Source of the DNA: Solirubrobacterales bacterium 70-9
GTDB taxonomy: Bacteria; Actinomycetota; Thermoleophilia; Solirubrobacterales; 70-9
Direction of reading: 5' to 3'
Assembly: GCA_001898095.1 (NCBI GenBank)
Contig: MKSH01000050.1
Location: 1 to 11,993 of the forward strand
DNA length: 11,993 bases
Below are positions 1-7,384 of this stretch, one piece after another (positions within the stretch are counted from its first letter, which is position 1; the number at the start of each line of letters is the position of its first letter). Made by a program: the position numbers and the translations under genes. The notes under the pieces were generated by a model. That model ran no database searches. It was not told the DNA's origin and worked only from the letters and a program-made list of their open reading frames with translations.

Positions 1-2
1 AG

Positions 3-25
3 TTCCCCGTACCGGCTACGGGGAA
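3..25. other. Perfect 9-bp inverted repeat (hairpin) at the window edge
   Basis: TTCCCCGTA (3-11) and TACGGGGAA (17-25) are perfect inverted complements separated by the five bases CCGGC. The hairpin lies about 70 bp past the stop of the minus-strand PH-domain gene. It could therefore be part of a terminator for that gene or for a gene beyond the left edge. No T-tract is visible on the plus-strand side, and the minus-strand side runs off the window, so the role cannot be decided. The rest of 1-94 shows no gene that I can support. Confidence 0.4.
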
Positions 26-94
26 GTGCGGACGCCGACCGCCGGACCCCCGAATCGCACCGTCCCCGGCAGCTTCGGCCGCGAAGTGCCCCGC

Positions 95-532
95 TCAGCC
101 TGTGAGCTTCGAGCGCAGGGCGTCGACCAGGGGCGGAGCCATCGGCTTGGCCAGGCCCTTGATCCGCATCGTGCCGTCGGGCCAGCTCAGCTTCAGGTCG
201 CGCTTGCCGACCTCGTCGATGGTCATGCCCGCGTAGGGGATCTCGCTGTGCTCGCGGGTGCCGCCGGCGGCGCCGGTGGCGATCACGAGGAGGCGGCGGT
301 CGGTGGCGGCGAGGACGACGTTGGTGCTCTTGGTCAGCTCGCGGAGGCCGCCGGCGAGGGTGATCGACTTGTGCTCGAAGGTCGGGTTCAGGCCGATGCA
401 GGCGGCGAGCAGCTGCTCGTCCGGCTCGACCACCTCGGCGATCCCCTCCAGCGACTTGCCGAAGCGTCCCCAGCCGAACGGCAGCAGGTCCTTTTCGCGC
501 TCGATCGCGGTCTCGATCTCGGCTGGGCTCAT
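95..532 (-). CDS. Small bacterial PH-domain (YokE-like) protein
   Basis: This is a 145-residue soluble protein with no signal peptide or membrane segment. Its centre and C-terminal half read like the bacterial pleckstrin-homology fold found in YokE-type proteins. A strand such as TNVVLAATDRRLLVIAT (about 70-86) is followed by short alternating beta strands (about 97-126) and a C-terminal helix (about 129-144). In this family the DRR-L-hydrophobic strand is the usual landmark. The cellular role of these proteins is mostly unknown. The start is well supported: a GAGGAG ribosome site (540-545) lies 7 bases upstream, inside the end of the deacetylase gene, and the ATG overlaps that gene's stop in an ATGA. 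The two genes are therefore probably co-transcribed and translationally coupled. Fold assignment is moderate; function is not assigned. Confidence 0.7.
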   Translation of the reverse strand: MSPAEIETAIEREKDLLPFGWGRFGKSLEGIAEVVEPDEQLLAACIGLNPTFEHKSITLAGGLRELTKSTNVVLAATDRRLLVIATGAAGGTREHSEIPYAGMTIDEVGKRDLKLSWPDGTMRIKGLAKPMAPPLVDALRSKLTG

Positions 533-1290
533 CGTGACGCTCCTCTCTCTCGGTAACGGAAGCGACCGCCGAGCAGTTCGGTGACGGTCACCAGGCGGAA
601 GTGACGGGCACGAAGACCTTCGACGATGCCCGCCAGGGCGGTGACCGTCTGCGGGTGGCGGCCGCCGTCGTGCATCAGGATGATCGCGCCGGGGTGGGCT
701 CGGTGGACGGCGTGCGCCTCGATCGCCCGGGGGCCGAATCCGTGGTCGTCGCCGGGGTCGAGGTCCCAGAGGATCATCTCCAAGCGCTCGTCGCGGGCCG
801 CCGCTTCGACCGTCGGATCGATCAGGCCGTACGGGGGGCGGAAGAGGCAGGGACGGAAGCCGGTGGCAGCTTGGATCGCTTCGTCGGTGGTCGAGAGCTC
901 GGCAAGGCCGGGGCGCTTCGGATGGTCGTAGCTGTGGTTCGCGATCTCGCTGCCGGAGGCGAGCATATCCCGCAGCAGCGCGTCGTTTCCGGCCACGTGG
1001 CGACCCTCGACGAAGAACGTGGCGGTAGCGTCCAGCCGCTCCAGGGTCGAGAGGATCGGCCGGGTCTGCCGCGACTTCGGCCCGTCGTCGAAGGTCAAGG
1101 CCACCTCGCGTCGTGGCCGCGGCCCCTGCGACACGGTGCTCCCGACCGCGGAGCTGCAGCCGATCGGCATCGCTTCCGGGCCGACCCCGCCGGCGAGGTT
1201 GGCGGCGCCCACCGGCGCCGGGCGAAGGGCGGGTACGGCGAGGAGGAGCAGTGCGATCAGGCCGCGCAGCGGCGGCCGCCGGGGGAGCAT
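529..1290 (-). CDS. Secreted polysaccharide deacetylase (NodB-homology, carbohydrate esterase 4 type)
   Basis: This is a 253-residue protein predicted to remove acetyl groups from an extracellular or cell-wall polysaccharide, such as peptidoglycan or a chitin-like polymer. Residues 1-30 form a signal peptide: arginines, then a leucine-rich core, then a small-residue region. The five NodB-homology motifs are visible in order: TFDDGP (66-71; the two Asp are the catalytic base and a metal ligand), NHSYDHP (118-124; His119 and His123 as metal ligands), RPPYG (151-155), the WDLDPGDD region (175-182) and ILMHDGG (204-210; catalytic His207). All expected catalytic residues are present, so it should be active. 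The ATG at 1290 lacks a clear Shine-Dalgarno sequence. It must be transcribed separately from the binding-protein gene because a terminator lies between them. The exact sugar substrate cannot be read from the sequence. Confidence 0.9.
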   Translation of the reverse strand: MLPRRPPLRGLIALLLLAVPALRPAPVGAANLAGGVGPEAMPIGCSSAVGSTVSQGPRPRREVALTFDDGPKSRQTRPILSTLERLDATATFFVEGRHVAGNDALLRDMLASGSEIANHSYDHPKRPGLAELSTTDEAIQAATGFRPCLFRPPYGLIDPTVEAAARDERLEMILWDLDPGDDHGFGPRAIEAHAVHRAHPGAIILMHDGGRHPQTVTALAGIVEGLRARHFRLVTVTELLGGRFRYRERGASR

Positions 1291-1359
1291 CGCCCGCAGC
1301 CTGACTCAGCGGCGCCCGATCCGCATCGGTGAAATTACTGATGGTTCCCCGGCGCGCCC

Positions 1360-1390
1360 AAAAAAAGGGGCGGCACGAGGCCGCCCCTTT
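1360..1390 (-). terminator. Rho-independent terminator of the binding-protein gene
   Basis: On the minus strand, AAAGGGGCGGC pairs perfectly with GCCGCCCCTTT (11-bp stem, plus-strand arms 1364-1374 and 1380-1390) around a 5-base loop. A run of seven T follows directly (A-run 1360-1366 on the plus strand). It begins about 20 bases after the stop codon of the binding-protein gene. This is a textbook intrinsic terminator in the minus orientation. It separates that gene from the deacetylase/PH-domain pair downstream. Confidence 0.92.
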
Positions 1391-1409
1391 GCTTGGCCTG
1401 ACCCTGTGG

Positions 1410-2600
1410 CTACATGCCCCAGAGTTTTTTGAACTGTTCTTCGAACCCTTCGGCGCCGACGTAGGCTTCGCCGATCTGTTCGATGTTGTTGGCGGTCACC
1501 ATCACCGTGGTGACCGGGGTGCTCGGTTCCAGTTTTTCGCCGTTGATCACCCGCGCGGCCGCGTCGGCGGCCACCCAACCCGGTTCGGTGGTCCCGGAGG
1601 TGACGTCGAACTTCTGGATTTCTTCGTTGCGGATCATTTCCAGGTTCGGACCGTTGGCGTCGAAGCCGCCGACCTGGATTTCTTCGGTCTTGCCCGCCTG
1701 ACGGATGGCTTCCGCCGCCGCCAGCGACACCGCGTCGAAGGTGCCGACCATGTATTCGATTTCGCTGTTCGACTGCAGCTCGGCCTGCAGCTGCTGCGGC
1801 AGCGAGGACTGCATCGTCGCGATCGAGAAGGTCAGTGTGCTGGCCTTGCATTCGGGGCAGGTCTTCATCGTCTTGATGAAGCCTTCCTGCCGCTGTTTGT
1901 TGCAGGTGTAGGTCTGGGTGCCGACGAAGACGACGTTGGCTTTCCCTTCGCTGTCGGCGATCACCCATTTGGCCGCCGCTTCACCCTCTTCCGGGCAGGT
2001 TTCGCCGGCGACCTCGGTGGCGACGCCTTCGGCGCCGTTCGGATCCCCGGTGAACATGCCGACGATCGGGATGCCGGCCTTCTTCGCTTCGGCGAAGCCT
2101 TCGCCGGCGCCTTCGATGCCGATCCCGTTCGGGATGATCACGTCGGGCTTCGCGTTGACCGCGTTTTTGAAGCAGGACGAGATCGTTTCCGGCGACGAAC
2201 CGCCGTTGCACTGTTCGTACTTGAAGCCGATCGCTTCGACCGCCGACTTCAGACCCTTGGCCTGGTTGGCGCAGCCTTCCAGCGAGAGGTCACAGGCGAC
2301 GTGGAAGATCGTCGAGCCGGCTTTCGGCGTCACCGGTTCGGTGGCGAGGATTTCGGTCGGGATCGTTTCCGCTTCTTTGGTGGCCGCGGCCGCTTCCGCG
2401 ACGACGCCCGATTCTTCGGTTTCCGCTTCTTCTTCACCTTCGGCTTCGGTTTCTTCGCCGCCGCCGGTTTCTTCTGCTTCCGTTTCCTGCGTACTGCCAC
2501 CGCTCCCGGTGGTGTCGCTGCTGCTGCTGCCGCAACCGGTGACGATGACGCCGCCGACGACCAGAAGCAGAGCGATCCAGAGGACGCTGAGCTTTTTCAT
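1410..2600 (-). CDS. Substrate-binding lipoprotein of a ribose/galactose-type ABC transporter (periplasmic-binding-protein type 1 fold)
   Basis: This is a 396-residue lipoprotein expected to capture a solute outside the membrane and hand it to the ABC transporter encoded divergently. A lysine-containing N-terminus and hydrophobic core (4-20) lead to the lipobox VTGC, with Cys23 as the lipidation site. A Ser/Gly- and Glu-rich low-complexity tether spans about 24-75. The type-1 binding domain runs from about 96 to the end; landmarks are KPDVIIPNG (151-159), AGIPIVGMFTGDP (175-187), VGTFDAVSLAAAEAIRQAG (285-303) and GGFDANG (311-317). Eight further cysteines (103, 110, 131, 143, 202, 233, 248, 251) are unusual for this family and could form disulfides. 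The start has a good AAGGAG site (plus-strand 2606-2611) 5 bases upstream. Glutamate is written as GAA throughout the tether, whereas the neighbours favour GAG, which may reflect high expression or separate ancestry. The ligand is unknown; it need not be a sugar. Confidence 0.92.
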   Translation of the reverse strand: MKKLSVLWIALLLVVGGVIVTGCGSSSSDTTGSGGSTQETEAEETGGGEETEAEGEEEAETEESGVVAEAAAATKEAETIPTEILATEPVTPKAGSTIFHVACDLSLEGCANQAKGLKSAVEAIGFKYEQCNGGSSPETISSCFKNAVNAKPDVIIPNGIGIEGAGEGFAEAKKAGIPIVGMFTGDPNGAEGVATEVAGETCPEEGEAAAKWVIADSEGKANVVFVGTQTYTCNKQRQEGFIKTMKTCPECKASTLTFSIATMQSSLPQQLQAELQSNSEIEYMVGTFDAVSLAAAEAIRQAGKTEEIQVGGFDANGPNLEMIRNEEIQKFDVTSGTTEPGWVAADAAARVINGEKLEPSTPVTTVMVTANNIEQIGEAYVGAEGFEEQFKKLWGM

Positions 2601-2743
2601 TCTCTCTCCTTCCCCGTACCCCGGGGTTAGTTCCGGTCGCGAGTCTGCGCGTGGGCGCCGCGCACGCGAAGCGGATTCTCTGGAGGAAAATCACTTGGTC
2701 TCACCGCGCCTGGGCCGCAGGATGCCGCCGCATGGAGGGATTG
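2601..2743. promoter_or_regulatory. Divergent intergenic region between binding protein and ABC operon
   Basis: This 143-bp gap separates the start of the minus-strand binding-protein gene from the start of the plus-strand ATPase gene, so it should hold the promoters of both transcription units. I can see the ribosome sites at both ends and a 10-bp palindrome ACCCCGGGGT (2618-2627) in the binding-protein leader. I cannot identify convincing -35/-10 elements or a regulator operator on either strand. No regulator gene is present in the window. Confidence 0.5.
2734..2738 (+). promoter_or_regulatory. Shine-Dalgarno site deciding the ATPase start
   Basis: GGAGG at 2734-2738 lies 5 bases before the ATG at 2744. 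This favours 2744 over the in-frame ATG at 2732, which would overlap the site, and over the in-frame GTG at 2651. The resulting N-terminus begins directly at the first ABC domain, as expected for this family. Confidence 0.75.
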
Positions 2744-4255
2744 ATGTCGGTCGCCGGCGTCTCGAAGACTTTTGTCAGCACGCGGGCGTTGGACCGCGTC
2801 GATTTCGACGTCCGCGCGGGCGAGGTGCACGCGCTGATCGGCCACAACGGCTCCGGTAAGTCGACCCTGGTGAAGGTGCTCGCCGGCTTCCACAAGCCGG
2901 ACGCGGACTCGGGCGCCTTCAAGGTGGAAGGGAAGGAGATCCCTTATGGAGACCCGGAGGCGGTGCACCGCGCCGGCCTCCGCTTCATCCACCAGGAGCT
3001 CGGACTGCTCGACGAGCTCAGCCTGCTGGAGAACCTGCGGCTCGGCGACCGTTACCTGACCGGCCGCGGCTGGCGGGTGCGCTGGGGCGCCGAGCGCCGT
3101 CGCGCCGCCGCGGCGCTGGCGATCGTCGGCCTCGACCTCGATCCCGACGTGAAGGTCGCCGACCTGACCCCGATCGAGCGCACCCAGGTCGCGGTGGCGC
3201 GGGCGATGCAGGACGAGAAAGCGGTCCGCCTGGTGCTCCTCGACGAGCCGACCGCGACCCTGCCCTCCTCCGAGGTGACGAAGCTCTTCGAGCTGATCCG
3301 GCGGATGACCGCCCGCGGGGTCGGCATCGCCTACATCTCCCACCGCCTCGAGGAGATCGAGGAGATCGCCGACCGGGTCACGGTGCTGCGCGAGGGACGG
3401 GTGGTCGGGACCGGGCCGCGGGCCGAGTTCGACAACGCCCGCCTGGTCTCCCTGATCGTCGGCTCGCACGCCGGCGAAGCCGTCCCCGCCACCGCCCGCG
3501 AGGCGACCCGGATCCACGGCGAGGGCAGCCTTCTGGACTTCCAGGGCGTCACCGCGGGCGAGCTGCGGGCGGCCGACTTCGTGATCCGCACCGGGGAGAT
3601 CGTCGGCGTCGCCGGGCTCGCCGGGTCGGGCGTCCACGACATCCCCGGCGTGCTGCTCGGGCGGGTCCCGGTCGAGTCCGGCCACGTGGTCGTCGCGGGC
3701 CGCGTGATCGACGATCCCGACCCGGCGAAGCTGCGCCCGCTCGGCGCCGCCGTGCTGCCCTCGCCGCGCCACCTGAAGGGCATCCCCGAGCTGTCGATCC
3801 GCGAGAACGTCACCCTCGCCGACCTGCGCCCGCTGACCCGCGGCTGGAGCCTCGACCTGCGCCGCGAGCGCCGCGAGGCGGCCGACATCGTGAAGCGCTT
3901 CGACGTCAAGGGGCAGCCGGAGCAGAAGCTGGCCGAGCTCTCGGGCGGCAACCAGCAGAAGGTCGCGGTCGCCAAGTGGCTGCGGATCGAACCCGACCTG
4001 CTGGTGCTGGACGAGCCGACCCAGGGGGTCGACGTCGGCGCCAAGGCGGAGATCCTCGACCTCGTCGCCACCGCGGCGGCGGACGGGCTCGCCGTCGTCC
4101 TCTGCTCCTCGGACCTCGACGACCTCGAGGCGGTCTGCAGCCGCGTCCTGGTGATCCGCGGCGGCCGCGTCGCCACCGAGCTGACCGGCGAGCGCATCAA
4201 TCGCAAGACGATCACCGAGGAGTGCTATCGGTCGGAGAAAGCGAGGGTCTCGTGA
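2744..4255 (+). CDS. Tandem-domain sugar-type ABC transporter ATP-binding protein (RbsA/MglA family)
   Basis: This is a 503-residue cytoplasmic ATPase with two fused nucleotide-binding domains, the normal length and layout for the ribose/galactose importer family. Domain 1 has Walker A GHNGSGKST (33-41), Q-loop IHQELG (82-87), Walker B VLLDEPTA (164-171) and the switch histidine in SHRLEE (His200), but its signature motif is degenerate (LTPIERTQ, 141-148). Domain 2 has a non-functional-looking Walker A (GLAGSGVHD, 291-299, no Lys), a full signature LSGGNQQ (399-405), Walker B VLDEPTQGVD (421-430) and Ser instead of the switch His (CSSDLDD, 454-460). The intact Walker A of domain 1 and the intact signature of domain 2 would form one competent ATP site, leaving the other degenerate. 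Its stop overlaps the permease start in GTGA, indicating coupling. The binding partner is the divergent lipoprotein (inferred). Confidence 0.95.
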   Translation: MSVAGVSKTFVSTRALDRVDFDVRAGEVHALIGHNGSGKSTLVKVLAGFHKPDADSGAFKVEGKEIPYGDPEAVHRAGLRFIHQELGLLDELSLLENLRLGDRYLTGRGWRVRWGAERRRAAAALAIVGLDLDPDVKVADLTPIERTQVAVARAMQDEKAVRLVLLDEPTATLPSSEVTKLFELIRRMTARGVGIAYISHRLEEIEEIADRVTVLREGRVVGTGPRAEFDNARLVSLIVGSHAGEAVPATAREATRIHGEGSLLDFQGVTAGELRAADFVIRTGEIVGVAGLAGSGVHDIPGVLLGRVPVESGHVVVAGRVIDDPDPAKLRPLGAAVLPSPRHLKGIPELSIRENVTLADLRPLTRGWSLDLRRERREAADIVKRFDVKGQPEQKLAELSGGNQQKVAVAKWLRIEPDLLVLDEPTQGVDVGAKAEILDLVATAAADGLAVVLCSSDLDDLEAVCSRVLVIRGGRVATELTGERINRKTITEECYRSEKARVS

Positions 4256-5271
4256 GTGATCGGAAGCGCAGCGCGTCGTTCTTCGAGCGCTACGGAGGAG
4301 TGGTGCTGCTGGCCGGGATGATCGTCCTGTTCGCCGTCACGCTGCCGGGCAAGTTCCTCACCTACGACAACCTGATCGGCGTCGTCAGCAACCAGACGAT
4401 CGGCGGCATCGTCGCTCTCGGCCTGCTGCTGCCGCTCGCCGCCGGCGTCTTCGACATCTCGATCGGCGGCGTGATGACGCTCGCCGTGGTCGTCGTCACC
4501 TGGCTCTTCCAGACGACCGGCGGCGACATGCCGATCCCGGTGGCGATCCTGATCACCCTGCTCGCCGGGCTCTGCGCGGGCGGGATCAACGCGGGCCTGG
4601 TGGTGATCGCGAAGGTCGACCCGTTCATCGCCACGATCGGCACCAGCTCGGTCTTCCTCGGCCTCTCCGAGGTGATCGCGAACGGCGAAACGATCGCCAA
4701 GAACATCCCCCACGCGTTCACCACGATCGGCCGCGCGGAAATCTTCGAAGTGCCGATCACGACCGTCTACCTGATCGTCCTCGCGCTGATCGTCTGGTAC
4801 GTGCTCGACCACACCCCGTTCGGGCGCAACCTCTACGCCACCGGCGCGGGGCGCGAAGCCGCCCGGCCCTCGGGCGCGCCGACCAGCAAAGTCATCTTCA
4901 TCACCTTCCTCGTCTCGGCCCTGTTCGCGACGATCGCCGGCGTCGTCTACGGCGCCCGGCTCGGCTCCGGCCCGCCGAACACCGGTGCCAGCTACCTGCT
5001 GCCCGCCTACGCCTCGGCCTTCCTCGGCTCGACGATGATCAAACCCGGCCGCTTCAACGTGCCGGGGCTGATCGTGGCGCTCTTCATCGTCGCGGTCGGG
5101 ATCAACGGGCTGCAGCTCTACGGCATCCCGTTCTGGGTCGTCGACACCTACCAGGGCCTGGTCCTGATCATCGCCGTCGTCCTGGCGAAAACGAAAACCC
5201 GCAACGCGAAGAAGGGCAAGGCCCCCGCGTCCGACGCGGCCCCGCCGGCGGCCGAGGGGGCCCCTGCCTGA
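4252..5271 (+). CDS. Sugar-type ABC transporter permease (RbsC-like, BPD_transp_2 family)
   Basis: This is a 339-residue integral membrane protein forming the translocation channel for the adjacent ATPase. The GTG start at 4252 overlaps the ATPase stop (GTGA). The protein opens with a short basic cytoplasmic end, then strongly hydrophobic segments at about 15-31, 45-66, 71-88, 95-120, 170-185, 212-235, 268-290 and 297-312. The family landmark TPFGRNLYATGAGREAARPSG (188-208) is the cytoplasmic loop expected to dock on the ATPase, and VFDISIGG (67-74) matches the conserved early segment of RbsC-type permeases. The C-terminus (313-339) is a Lys-rich then Ala/Pro-rich tail, probably disordered. 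Only one permease gene is present, consistent with a homodimer. Substrate is not deducible. Confidence 0.94.
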   Translation: MSDRKRSASFFERYGGVVLLAGMIVLFAVTLPGKFLTYDNLIGVVSNQTIGGIVALGLLLPLAAGVFDISIGGVMTLAVVVVTWLFQTTGGDMPIPVAILITLLAGLCAGGINAGLVVIAKVDPFIATIGTSSVFLGLSEVIANGETIAKNIPHAFTTIGRAEIFEVPITTVYLIVLALIVWYVLDHTPFGRNLYATGAGREAARPSGAPTSKVIFITFLVSALFATIAGVVYGARLGSGPPNTGASYLLPAYASAFLGSTMIKPGRFNVPGLIVALFIVAVGINGLQLYGIPFWVVDTYQGLVLIIAVVLAKTKTRNAKKGKAPASDAAPPAAEGAPA

Positions 5272-5272
5272 C

Positions 5273-7384
5273 ATGCGGCTCGGCATCGACATCGGCGGCA
5301 CCTTCACCGACGTCGTCCTGCAGGACGACGAGGGGTTCCTGCGCAGCTGGAAGACCCCCTCGACCCCGCCCGACTTCCAGCGCGGGGTGTTCGACGGGAT
5401 CGAGCTGGCGGCGGACGCGCTGGACATCTCCGCGCGCGAGCTGCTCGGCCGGGTCGACGAGTTCCTGCACGCGACCACGGTGACCACGAACGTCGTCCTC
5501 ACCCGGGCGGGCTCGCGGGTGGCGCTGCTGACCACGCGCGGCTTCGGCGACCTCTACCAGCTGGCCCGCATGTACCGCAACCAGGAGCGCGATCCGGCGA
5601 AGGTGACCCACCCGACGCCGCTGGTCCCGCGCGACGACGTGATCGAGGTGCTGGAGCGGGTCGATTACCAGGGGCGCGAGATCGTCGCCCTGGAGGAGGA
5701 GGAGGTGCGCCGCGCGGTGAGCACGGCGATCGCGGAAGGGATCGACTCCTTCGCCGTCTGCTTCCTCTGGTCGTTCCGCAACCCGGCCCACGAGGAACGC
5801 GCCAAGCAGGTGATCCTCGAGCTGGCCCCCGACGCCTTCGTCGCCACCTCGGTCGAGGCGGCCCCGGTGATCGGCGAGTACGAGCGGATGAGCACCACGG
5901 TGATCACCGCCTTCGCCGGGCCGGAGCTGCGCCGCTACAGCGGCAAGCTGCTGGACGGGCTGCGCGAGCGCGGCTTCCACGGCCAGCTGCTGTTGATGAA
6001 GTCCGACGGCGGCCTCGGCAACATCGAGGGCACCGTCGCCTCCGCCGGGCAGACGATCTACTCCGGCCCGGTCGCCGGCGCGATGGCCTCGCGGACGCTG
6101 GGCGAGGAACGCGGCGAGCGCAACCTGATCACCTTCGACATGGGCGGGACCAGCACCGACGTCGCCCTGATCGAGGACGGCGAGATGCGGATCACCTCGC
6201 TGCAGTTCCTCGACCGCCAGGCGCTGGCGACGACGATGGTCGACGTGACCACGGTCGGCGCGGGCGGCGGCTCGCTGGCGACGGTCGCCCCTGACGGCAG
6301 CCTGCGGGTCGGCCCGAAGAGCGCCGGCGCCCGGCCCGGACCCGCCTGTTACGGCAACGGCGGCACCCAGCCGACGGTCACCGACGCGAACCTGGTGCTG
6401 GGACTGCTGGACCCCGACTACTTCCTCGGCGGCGAGATGAAGCTTGACCGCGACGCGGGCGAACGGGCGATCACCGAACTGGCCGGCCGCCTGGGGCTCG
6501 ACCCGATCGCCGCCGCGGCCGGCGTCTTCCGCATCGTCAACGCGACGATGGCCGACGCGGTGCGCCTGCGGACGGTCTTCGCCGGGCTCGACCCACGCGA
6601 GTTCTCGCTCGTCTCCTTCGGCGGCGCCGGCGGCCTGCACTGCGCCGCGGTCGCCCGGGAGCTCGGCATCCGCCGCGTCGTCGTCCCCGGCTTCGCCTCC
6701 GTCTTCAGCGCCTCGGGGCTGATCTCGACCGACATCTCCTACAGCGCCAACCGCTCGACCCGGCGCCGGCTCGGCCCCGGGGGGACGGTCGAGCACGACG
6801 AGCTGGCGCAGCTGCGGGAGCTCTTCGCGACCCTGGACTCGCAGGTCGAGAGCTCGCTCGCCGCGCACGAGCAGGGGATCGAGCGGACCGACCTGCGGCG
6901 CTCGCTGGAGGTCGCCTACGGTGGCCAGATCCTCAACTTCGAGGTCGAGCTGCAGGCCGAGGGGCCGCTGGAGCAGCGCGACCTGGTGCTTGCCGTCGCC
7001 GACTTCGACAGTCGTTATGCCGCCACCTACGGGACCGGCGCCGCCGCCCCGCAGGCCGGCTACGACGTGAAGACCTGTCGCGTGATCGGGATCGGCCGGG
7101 TGCCGCGCCCGGAAGCGCACGGCTCGCTGATCGGCGGCGGCAACGGCAATGGCGGCGGCGGGACCGGCGGGGCCGACCCGATCGGCACCCGCGCCGCGCT
7201 CGCCGACGACCGCGCCACCGAGCTGACCGAGGTCCCCGTCTACCGCGCCTCCGACCTGCGCCCCGGCCCGGCCGTCTCCGGCCCGGCGCTGATCGAGTAC
7301 GCCGACTCGACCATCCTCGTCCCCAGCCGCGCCGCGGCGATGATCGACGCCGCCCGCAACCTGACGATCGAGGTGTACTCGTGA
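5273..7384 (+). CDS. HyuA-type subunit: hydantoinase A/oxoprolinase or acetone/acetophenone carboxylase beta-like
   Basis: This is a 703-residue cytoplasmic ATP-binding subunit of the hydantoinase/oxoprolinase-carboxylase superfamily, which phosphorylates a carbonyl or amide substrate using ATP. The N-terminal ASKHA-type phosphate loop is GIDIGGTFTDVV (4-15), followed by HATTVTTNVVLTRAG (66-80). The central Hydantoinase_A domain holds SGPVAGAMAS (264-273), the second phosphate motif TFDMGGTSTDV (287-297), VGAGGGS (328-334) and ARPGPACYG (353-361), then FGGAGGLH (449-456). A glycine-rich low-complexity linker (621-633) precedes the C-terminal domain. The start is 1 bp after the permease stop, with GAGGGGG about 12 bases upstream, and the stop overlaps the HyuB start in GTGA. 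The gamma-like domain on the partner protein favours a carboxylase over a hydantoin or 5-oxoproline hydrolase. Substrate is unproven, so no gene symbol is given. Confidence 0.92.
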   Translation: MRLGIDIGGTFTDVVLQDDEGFLRSWKTPSTPPDFQRGVFDGIELAADALDISARELLGRVDEFLHATTVTTNVVLTRAGSRVALLTTRGFGDLYQLARMYRNQERDPAKVTHPTPLVPRDDVIEVLERVDYQGREIVALEEEEVRRAVSTAIAEGIDSFAVCFLWSFRNPAHEERAKQVILELAPDAFVATSVEAAPVIGEYERMSTTVITAFAGPELRRYSGKLLDGLRERGFHGQLLLMKSDGGLGNIEGTVASAGQTIYSGPVAGAMASRTLGEERGERNLITFDMGGTSTDVALIEDGEMRITSLQFLDRQALATTMVDVTTVGAGGGSLATVAPDGSLRVGPKSAGARPGPACYGNGGTQPTVTDANLVLGLLDPDYFLGGEMKLDRDAGERAITELAGRLGLDPIAAAAGVFRIVNATMADAVRLRTVFAGLDPREFSLVSFGGAGGLHCAAVARELGIRRVVVPGFASVFSASGLISTDISYSANRSTRRRLGPGGTVEHDELAQLRELFATLDSQVESSLAAHEQGIERTDLRRSLEVAYGGQILNFEVELQAEGPLEQRDLVLAVADFDSRYAATYGTGAAAPQAGYDVKTCRVIGIGRVPRPEAHGSLIGGGNGNGGGGTGGADPIGTRAALADDRATELTEVPVYRASDLRPGPAVSGPALIEYADSTILVPSRAAAMIDAARNLTIEVYS

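Noticed and set aside
1343..1348. GGAACC on the minus strand upstream of the deacetylase, resembling an ECF sigma -35 element
   Set aside because: No matching -10 element at the expected distance; a six-base match alone is not evidence.
2610..2620. TTCCCCGTACC repeated exactly at 3-13 and 2610-2620
   Set aside because: An 11-base match in GC-rich DNA with different flanks and contexts is compatible with chance. No further copies were noticed.
1329..2630. A 433-codon plus-strand open frame opposite the binding-protein gene
   Set aside because: The Phe/Gly/Asp-rich translation has no family resemblance, and it mirrors the GAA-rich minus-strand gene, which has a signal peptide, lipobox, ribosome site and terminator.
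2651..2743. Upstream GTG start extending the ATPase by 31 residues
   Set aside because: The extension has no family similarity, and a well-placed GGAGG supports the ATG at 2744.
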